Part shown: positions 14,733 to 18,624 of the stretch, in pieces
Layout: each line of letters opens with the position of its first letter
Numbering within the stretch: position 1 is the stretch's first letter
NCBI GenBank assembly: GCA_964415445.1
Contig: CAYQAE010000014.1
Location: 1-18,624 of the forward strand
Length of the DNA: 18,624 nucleotides
Direction: 5' to 3'
Source of the DNA: CAYQAE01 sp964415445 [NCBI: uncultured archaeon]
GTDB taxonomy: Archaea > CAYQAE01
Notes under the pieces: generated by a model
What the model was told of the DNA's origin: nothing
What the model saw: only the letters and a program-made list of their open reading frames with translations
The model's database searches: none
Position numbers and translations under genes: made by a program

Positions 14733-15638
14733 TTAATCTAAATATGTTTTATCATTTTTTGGAGAATATACTTTTGAAATTCGTCTATTTTGATCAATTG
14801 TAAATACTAAATTAATTTCTGGATCTTGCTCTTTTGGCCAGGTATATCTCTCAAGATAAGTTTGAAAATATCTAACAAATCTTTCAACTTCATATAGACT
14901 CATTCCAGCTTTTTTGCCACGTTTTTTTTGTAGTTTTATCTCTTGCTCTTTTCTAAATTCAATTACATTTTCAATTGAGTCTGTAAGAAGTGCTAATTTT
15001 AGATCAATAAAGTTGTATGTATCTTGAATTTTTCTAACTTGTCTATTTATGAATTGATCTGCTTTAGATAAGTTTTTCTCATCAATTGCTTTTGCAAAAG
15101 TAAATGCGCCCTCCATTATTACAAAATCAGGTTTTTTATCTACATTTAGCCACTGATCTTTAGGAAGTCTATCATCGATTCCTTTATCAAACTGAGGTAT
15201 TTTTGTGGACTCTTTCCAATTTTTTAAATCTTCAAAAACTCTCTTTACTATGTTATTATCATACATTAATCTAGTTTTGAGATTTGGATCAATTTTTTCT
15301 GCTAATTTTTTTCTTTTTTCTTTTGTAGGATATAAATCGTCCATCGAAAAATGGACTACCCTAAATTTTTCAGATTCTAAAAGTATCTTTAAAAATTTGG
15401 ATAGAGTAGTTTTACCTGATCCATTTACTCCTACTATCCCTAAAAAAGTAGTGTCATTTTTATTTTCATAAATTGATTTTAGCTTTAGGTATATAGGTAG
15501 ATATTCTAATTTTAAAAGTTCAGACATATCTTTTTCAGATATTTTAATCTCTAATTTATCTAAAATAATTTTAGAGTATTTTTGTTTGTTATTTTCAATT
15601 AATTGTTCTGATTGACTCTTTAGTTGGTTGTAATTCAA
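14733..15638 (-). CDS. P-loop kinase, D-glycerate 3-kinase-like
   Basis: A 301-residue cytoplasmic kinase. A helical lead of about 60 residues is followed by Walker A GVNGSGKT (70-77), then MDDLYPT with Asp100-Asp101, an IPQFDKG..DR segment at about 160-170, and FVIMEGAF as the Walker B strand. This order (GSGKTT, DDFY/DDLY-T, P.YDKS-like, ..EGW/F) is that of the D-glycerate 3-kinase (GLYK / yeast YGR205W) group of phosphoribulokinase-like enzymes, which make 3-phosphoglycerate. A uridine-kinase-like role is the alternative. The usual GxxGSHD-type segment is replaced by RLMYDNN, so substrate is uncertain. The start is TTG 15638, with an in-frame TGA 7-9 bases upstream and only a weak ribosome site. 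It is last in a five-gene run, 25 bases after the MBL gene. Confidence 0.72.
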   Translation of the reverse strand: MNYNQLKSQSEQLIENNKQKYSKIILDKLEIKISEKDMSELLKLEYLPIYLKLKSIYENKNDTTFLGIVGVNGSGKTTLSKFLKILLESEKFRVVHFSMDDLYPTKEKRKKLAEKIDPNLKTRLMYDNNIVKRVFEDLKNWKESTKIPQFDKGIDDRLPKDQWLNVDKKPDFVIMEGAFTFAKAIDEKNLSKADQFINRQVRKIQDTYNFIDLKLALLTDSIENVIEFRKEQEIKLQKKRGKKAGMSLYEVERFVRYFQTYLERYTWPKEQDPEINLVFTIDQNRRISKVYSPKNDKTYLD

Positions 15639-15663
15639 TTTTAATCAGCTAAATGAGTAGAAA

Positions 15664-16443
15664 TTATAAATTTATAATTGATCCTGCATAAACTTTTTGG
15701 CCATTAATTGCTTTTTCAATGATTTTTGAAGCTTTCTCACCTGTGCAATGGCAATAGTATACCTCTTTTGTGAAATTTGTTAAATATTTAGCATTTTTTG
15801 CAATTTCTGATGTAGATGCATCTTTTAAATGAAGACCCCCTATTATGGTATATATTGGTTTTTGAAAATTAGCTAAAATATGATTGATTATATTATTTAG
15901 CCCTTTATGTGAACATCCTGTTATAATAATAAGTCCTTTTTGAGTTTCTATTGTTAAAAATTGTTCATCGTCCATCCAATCATTAGTATATCCTTGTCTA
16001 GTCTTGTGATATAATCCTGATTTTTTTTTAACATTAACTTGTCCTGAAAGAAAGGTATTAGGTAGAATTTCTTTTTTTTCTTTATTAAATATTACTTTTT
16101 CTTTTAATTTATCCTTAAATTGTAATGGTATACCTATGTATTGTTTTCCCTCACTGTCTCTGTATTTATCTTCAAATATTTTTGGATGTGCATAAATTTT
16201 TGCCCTATCTATAAAATAATTTGCTCCCCCAGTATGGTCGTAGTGTCCATGGCTTAAAATTACATGTTCTACTTTTTCTAAATTTATTCCTAACTTTTTT
16301 GCATTATCTATAAGAATTTTTTCTTTTGTGCCAGTATCAAATAATATTTTGTGATCTTTGAATTCAATAAATGCACTAAATCCATGATCCTTTTCTAAAT
16401 TATTATCTAGCTTGTTATCATCATATAAAATAGTTATTTTCAT
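15664..16443 (-). CDS. metallo-beta-lactamase-fold hydrolase, MptE/dihydropterin-synthase-like annotation group
   Basis: A 259-residue soluble metal hydrolase. The metal motif is SHGHYDH (His65, His67, Asp69, His70), with GCSHKG (His179) and GGLHL (His205) as the further ligands; CHCTG near 231-235 is typical of the archaeal group often annotated as the dihydropterin ribofuranosyl-aminobenzene phosphate synthase of methanopterin making (MJ0301-like). That name is a family label and the real substrate is not shown. ATG 16443 is chosen because GTGA (16452-16449), which contains the stop of the upstream regulator gene, is its ribosome site; GTG 16452 would overlap that gene by 4 bases. Co-transcribed with the ribbon-helix-helix regulator before it and the kinase after it. 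Confidence 0.82.
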   Translation of the reverse strand: MKITILYDDNKLDNNLEKDHGFSAFIEFKDHKILFDTGTKEKILIDNAKKLGINLEKVEHVILSHGHYDHTGGANYFIDRAKIYAHPKIFEDKYRDSEGKQYIGIPLQFKDKLKEKVIFNKEKKEILPNTFLSGQVNVKKKSGLYHKTRQGYTNDWMDDEQFLTIETQKGLIIITGCSHKGLNNIINHILANFQKPIYTIIGGLHLKDASTSEIAKNAKYLTNFTKEVYYCHCTGEKASKIIEKAINGQKVYAGSIINL

Positions 16444-16448
16444 ATATT

Positions 16449-16856
16449 TCACAGTTCTTTGCTGCTTAATTTAGATATTAAGTTTTCTAAATCTTTATTT
16501 TTTATTTCTCCCCTAGAGAATAGAATATATTTTTTATTTTCTTCAATATATTTAAATAAGCAAATATCAACTCCCCAATAGTCTTCATGGATAAATTTTC
16601 TGCACATTCCTATTTTATAACCGTCCAAATTAATGCAAGATGGGCAATTTATAGAATTGACGGCATCTCCTGTTTTAATGTCTTTGGTATCTCTGTTTGA
16701 TTCATATTCTTTTTTAGGTTTGATTTTTCTAATCCAGTTTTCAATTAAAGAACGTATTGCTTGGGATCTGTTTGACCATTTGCTGTCTTTTAATGTGTCA
16801 TCGAATTCTTCTAGGAGATCTTCAGACAAAGGAATATTAATTTTAACTTTGTTCAT
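16449..16856 (-). CDS. ribbon-helix-helix regulator with a four-cysteine C-terminal domain
   Basis: A 135-residue DNA-binding protein. Residues 3-45 are a CopG/NikR-type ribbon-helix-helix: strand KVKINIPL, then two helices with SNRSQAIRSLIENW. A charged linker leads to a second part with CX2C-X10-C-X13-C (Cys71, 74, 85, 99), which looks like a zinc or iron-sulfur site, and a short C-terminal helix. A regulator that senses metal or cluster state would fit its place between an Mrp-type iron-sulfur ATPase and a metallohydrolase; it may control this operon. The first part is well recognised, the second is not. Its ATG overlaps the Mrp stop by four bases (ATGA), and GAGGGAT 7 bases upstream is a fair ribosome site. 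Confidence 0.85.
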   Translation of the reverse strand: MNKVKINIPLSEDLLEEFDDTLKDSKWSNRSQAIRSLIENWIRKIKPKKEYESNRDTKDIKTGDAVNSINCPSCINLDGYKIGMCRKFIHEDYWGVDICLFKYIEENKKYILFSRGEIKNKDLENLISKLSSKEL

Positions 16857-17671
16857 GTTTTATCCCTCGAATAATTTTTTATATCAGGTGATATTTTTTC
16901 AATAGTATCTAATAAGTTATTTGTAATTTCAAAAAAGCTTTCATCGATCACTTTTCTATCTTGCAATTGAGGTATGATTGAAATATTTCCAAGATAATTT
17001 AGGTTAAGTTTTTTTGCAAGTGATTTTATGTTTTCTTTATCTCCAAAGATATTCCATTCCTTTTTGCAATTTGGGCATATAAATTCACTCATATTTTCTA
17101 CAATTCCTAATATTTTGGTGTTCATGATTTTTGCCATATTTATGGCTTTTTTACAATCAGAAATAGATAATTCAGAAGATGTTGTCACAACTATAGTTCC
17201 ATCTAAGTCGGGTATCATTTGCATAATTGAGAGTGGTTCATCTCCAGTGCCTGGAGGCAAGTCGATAATTAGATAATCTAAAGAGTCCCATTTAATTCCA
17301 CTTAAAAATTGCATTATTATTCCTGTTTTTTTTGGACCTCTCCAGATTAGAGCTGAATCTTTATCTTCTAATAAAAATGAAATAGACATTATTTTAAGTC
17401 CAAAATCAGTTTCAACTAATTGAAGGTTTTTACCATCTGACATTGCTCTTTTTTGATCGATATCTAGTATTTTTGGAATATTTGGACCATGTAAGTCTGT
17501 ATCTAAAATACCTACCTTAAATCCTTTCTTTATGAGACTTTTTGCAATATCCACGCATACAGTTGATTTTCCTACTCCTCCTTTTCCACTTACTATCATT
17601 ATTTTGTGCTTTATATCTTTCATAGCATTTTTAATTTTTTGAATATTAAATGGATTTGAAATTAGTATCAC
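16853..17671 (-). CDS. Mrp/NBP35-family iron-sulfur carrier ATPase
   Basis: Cytoplasmic P-loop ATPase (SIMIBI class) that holds and delivers [4Fe-4S] clusters to apoproteins. The 272 residues carry the deviant Walker A GKGGVGKS (29-36), switch segment DTDLHGPNIP (57-66), IIDLPPGTGD (135-144) and the bridging-cluster CxxC (Cys199, Cys202). All family motifs are intact. The start is unclear: GTG 17671 lies inside a perfect GGTGAT (17672-17667) and would have no ribosome site of its own; ATG at codon 17 would trim only the N-terminal lead. It follows the nifX-like stop by 3 bases, and overlaps the regulator gene by 4, so these three genes are tightly coupled. Confidence 0.93.
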   Translation of the reverse strand: MILISNPFNIQKIKNAMKDIKHKIMIVSGKGGVGKSTVCVDIAKSLIKKGFKVGILDTDLHGPNIPKILDIDQKRAMSDGKNLQLVETDFGLKIMSISFLLEDKDSALIWRGPKKTGIIMQFLSGIKWDSLDYLIIDLPPGTGDEPLSIMQMIPDLDGTIVVTTSSELSISDCKKAINMAKIMNTKILGIVENMSEFICPNCKKEWNIFGDKENIKSLAKKLNLNYLGNISIIPQLQDRKVIDESFFEITNNLLDTIEKISPDIKNYSRDKT

Positions 17672-17674
17672 CTT

Positions 17675-18067
17675 TTAATTTAATCCAAAATGGCTATCTA
17701 CAGTAGGAGATTCAATTTTTTTTAATTTATTCTCTAAATACATATCTATTGCTTCTTTAATTGTTATATCTTGGGGTGCAGAAAAAACCTCTATATCTGA
17801 TGCAGCTAAAACTTGTATTGCGTTTGGTCCAATATTTCCGGTTATTACTTTATGAATTCCTTCCCTAGACATAGTTTGAGATGTACTTACTCCTGCACCT
17901 TGCCCTGCACTCATAGATTCATTTGAGATTATTTTGTGATTTGCAATTTTTGAATTTTCTATATCTACAATTACAAAAGCACTACATCTTCCAAATCTAC
18001 TATCTAATTTTGAATATAATCCTTTTTGATCCATCGCAGTTACTGCTATTTTTTCTTTATCTGACAT
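17675..18067 (-). CDS. NifX/NifB-C-like iron-molybdenum-cofactor-type domain protein (copy 1)
   Basis: A 130-residue protein made of one dinitrogenase FeMo-cofactor-type domain (RNase H-like fold). The family signature RFGRCSAF is at 24-31 and the GAGVSTSQ-TITGNIGPNA region at about 56-85 completes it. In archaea outside nitrogen fixation such stand-alone domains sit beside Mrp/MinD ATPases and are thought to bind small metal clusters; the exact role is not known. Unlike copy 2 it has no Cys/His-rich tail. Perfect GGTGAT (18076-18071) lies 3 bases before the ATG, a rather short spacing. First gene of the five-gene minus-strand run. Confidence 0.9.
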   Translation of the reverse strand: MSDKEKIAVTAMDQKGLYSKLDSRFGRCSAFVIVDIENSKIANHKIISNESMSAGQGAGVSTSQTMSREGIHKVITGNIGPNAIQVLAASDIEVFSAPQDITIKEAIDMYLENKLKKIESPTVDSHFGLN

Positions 18068-18094
18068 TTAATCACCTATATATTTTTTAAGACA

Positions 18095-18104
18095 TTTATA
18101 CATA
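18095..18104 (-). promoter_or_regulatory. TATA-like box for the nifX-Mrp operon
   Basis: The minus strand reads TATGTATAAA about 32 bases before the ATG of nifX copy 1, just far enough up for the transcript to include its GGTGAT site. Confidence 0.4.
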
Positions 18105-18138
18105 TTATGAATTAAAAATGTATACACAAATTTTAAAA

Positions 18139-18148
18139 ATTATATGTA
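18139..18148 (+). promoter_or_regulatory. TATA-like box for nifX copy 2
   Basis: ATTATATGTA about 42 bases before ATG 18186. The box TTTTAAATAATT at 18149-18160 is an alternative that would give a nearly leaderless transcript. With the box on the other strand it forms a 118-base divergent promoter. Confidence 0.35.
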
Positions 18149-18185
18149 TTTTAAATAATTAAAAATAGTAAAGAGATTGATATAT

Positions 18186-18569
18186 ATGAAAATAGGTATT
18201 TCAACAGATTCAGGACACGTGGCAGCACATTTTGGGCGTTGCCCTGAGTTTACAATTGTAGAAATTGATGATAATAAAGTAGTTGACAAAGAAGTGATAT
18301 CTAATCCAGGACATGCTATGGGTACTATCCCAAAATTTCTCAATGATCATAATGTGGAATGTGTTATTTCAGGAGGCATGGGTCGTCGAGCAATATCTTT
18401 TTTTGAAGAATATGGGATAAAAACAATCGTAGGTATTACTGGTCGAGTTGATGAAACAATAGATAAGCTAATCAAAGGTGAACTTAAAGGCGGAGAAAGT
18501 TTATGCAAACCACGTTCAGGTCATGGTTATGGGATAGCTCGATCTGATGTAGATCACAAACATCATTGA
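18186..18569 (+). CDS. NifX/NifB-C-like domain protein with His/Cys tail (copy 2)
   Basis: A 127-residue single-domain protein of the same family as copy 1, with HFGRCPEF at 15-22 and ISGGMGRRAI at 61-70. It adds a C-terminal tail with Cys107 and five histidines (GHGYG and DHKHH), which could bind metal. ATG 18186 is preferred over TTG 18177 because GAGATTGAT lies before it. It is divergent from copy 1 and only 10 bases ahead of the next ATPase gene, mirroring the NifX-ATPase order on the other strand. A role in iron-sulfur or metal-cofactor handling is inferred. Confidence 0.9.
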   Translation: MKIGISTDSGHVAAHFGRCPEFTIVEIDDNKVVDKEVISNPGHAMGTIPKFLNDHNVECVISGGMGRRAISFFEEYGIKTIVGITGRVDETIDKLIKGELKGGESLCKPRSGHGYGIARSDVDHKHH

Positions 18570-18579
18570 AGAGTTTATA

Positions 18580-18624
18580 ATGAAAATAGTAATCTCAAGC
18601 GGTAAAGGTGGCACAGGAAAAACT
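18580..18624 (+). CDS. P-loop ATPase, MinD/Mrp type (partial, N-terminus only)
   Basis: Fifteen codons reach the window edge and read MKIVISSGKGGTGKT, a complete deviant Walker A motif of MinD/ParA/Mrp-type ATPases at the very N-terminus. In archaea a gene in this place, next to a NifX-like gene, is often a MinD-like ATPase with an inserted ferredoxin domain; the part seen cannot show that. No strong ribosome site precedes it, and the close spacing suggests coupling to the nifX-like gene. Confidence 0.8.
   Translation, partial: MKIVISSGKGGTGKT

Noticed and set aside
18140-18343. 67-codon frame antisense to nifX copy 2
   Set aside because: Overlaps the divergent promoter and a well-supported gene; no start signal.

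Overview
The window reads as part of the chromosome of an anaerobic, very AT-rich archaeon, probably euryarchaeotal and methanogen-like; the exact lineage is not resolved. The evidence is: TATA boxes of the TTTATATA/AAATATAA kind about 26-30 bp before starts; ribosome sites matching the archaeal anti-SD (GGTGAT, GGAGG); several leaderless-looking starts; T-runs as terminators; an archaeal-type class III ribonucleotide reductase with a redoxin; Mrp/NBP35 and NifX-like proteins; and an MptE-like metallo-beta-lactamase protein. No rRNA, tRNA, CRISPR array, transposon or phage gene was seen.

Layout. 1-120 (-): N-terminus of a secreted protein cut by the window edge, with its promoter at 182-189. 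190-548: mostly empty, ending in a perfect 11-bp inverted repeat before nrdD. 549-3109 (+): nrdD and a small redoxin. 3149-6046 (-): a soluble PAS-PAS histidine kinase and, upstream of it, a GT-A glycosyltransferase resembling mannosylglycerate synthase (GT78). 6091-8953 (-): trkA-trkH. 9066-11733 (+): a second, different trkA-trkH pair plus mntP, divergent from the first across 112 bp. 11846-13463 (-): a dCache-HAMP receptor that stops right after HAMP, plus a 74-residue partner gene. 13742-14731 (+): galT. 14733-18067 (-): a five-gene run, nifX-like, Mrp ATPase, ribbon-helix-helix regulator with four cysteines, MBL-fold protein, and glycerate-kinase-like enzyme. 18186-18624 (+): a second nifX-like gene and the first 15 codons of another P-loop ATPase.

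How they may work together. Two K+ uptake systems, a glycosyltransferase resembling the one that makes mannosylglycerate (acceptor D-glycerate), and a D-glycerate 3-kinase-like enzyme suggest an osmotic theme; this link is inference. The right end looks like iron-sulfur or metal-cofactor handling, arranged as two back-to-back NifX plus ATPase cassettes, one carrying its own probable metal-binding regulator. The most unusual items are the receptor with no output domain paired with an unrecognised small protein (11846-13463), and the histidine-kinase leader in which the ribosome site can pair with an upstream anti-SD copy (4622-4676).

Gene starts were chosen from ribosome sites. A recurring feature is that the upstream gene's TGA stop lies inside the GGTGA-like ribosome site of the next gene (four junctions).
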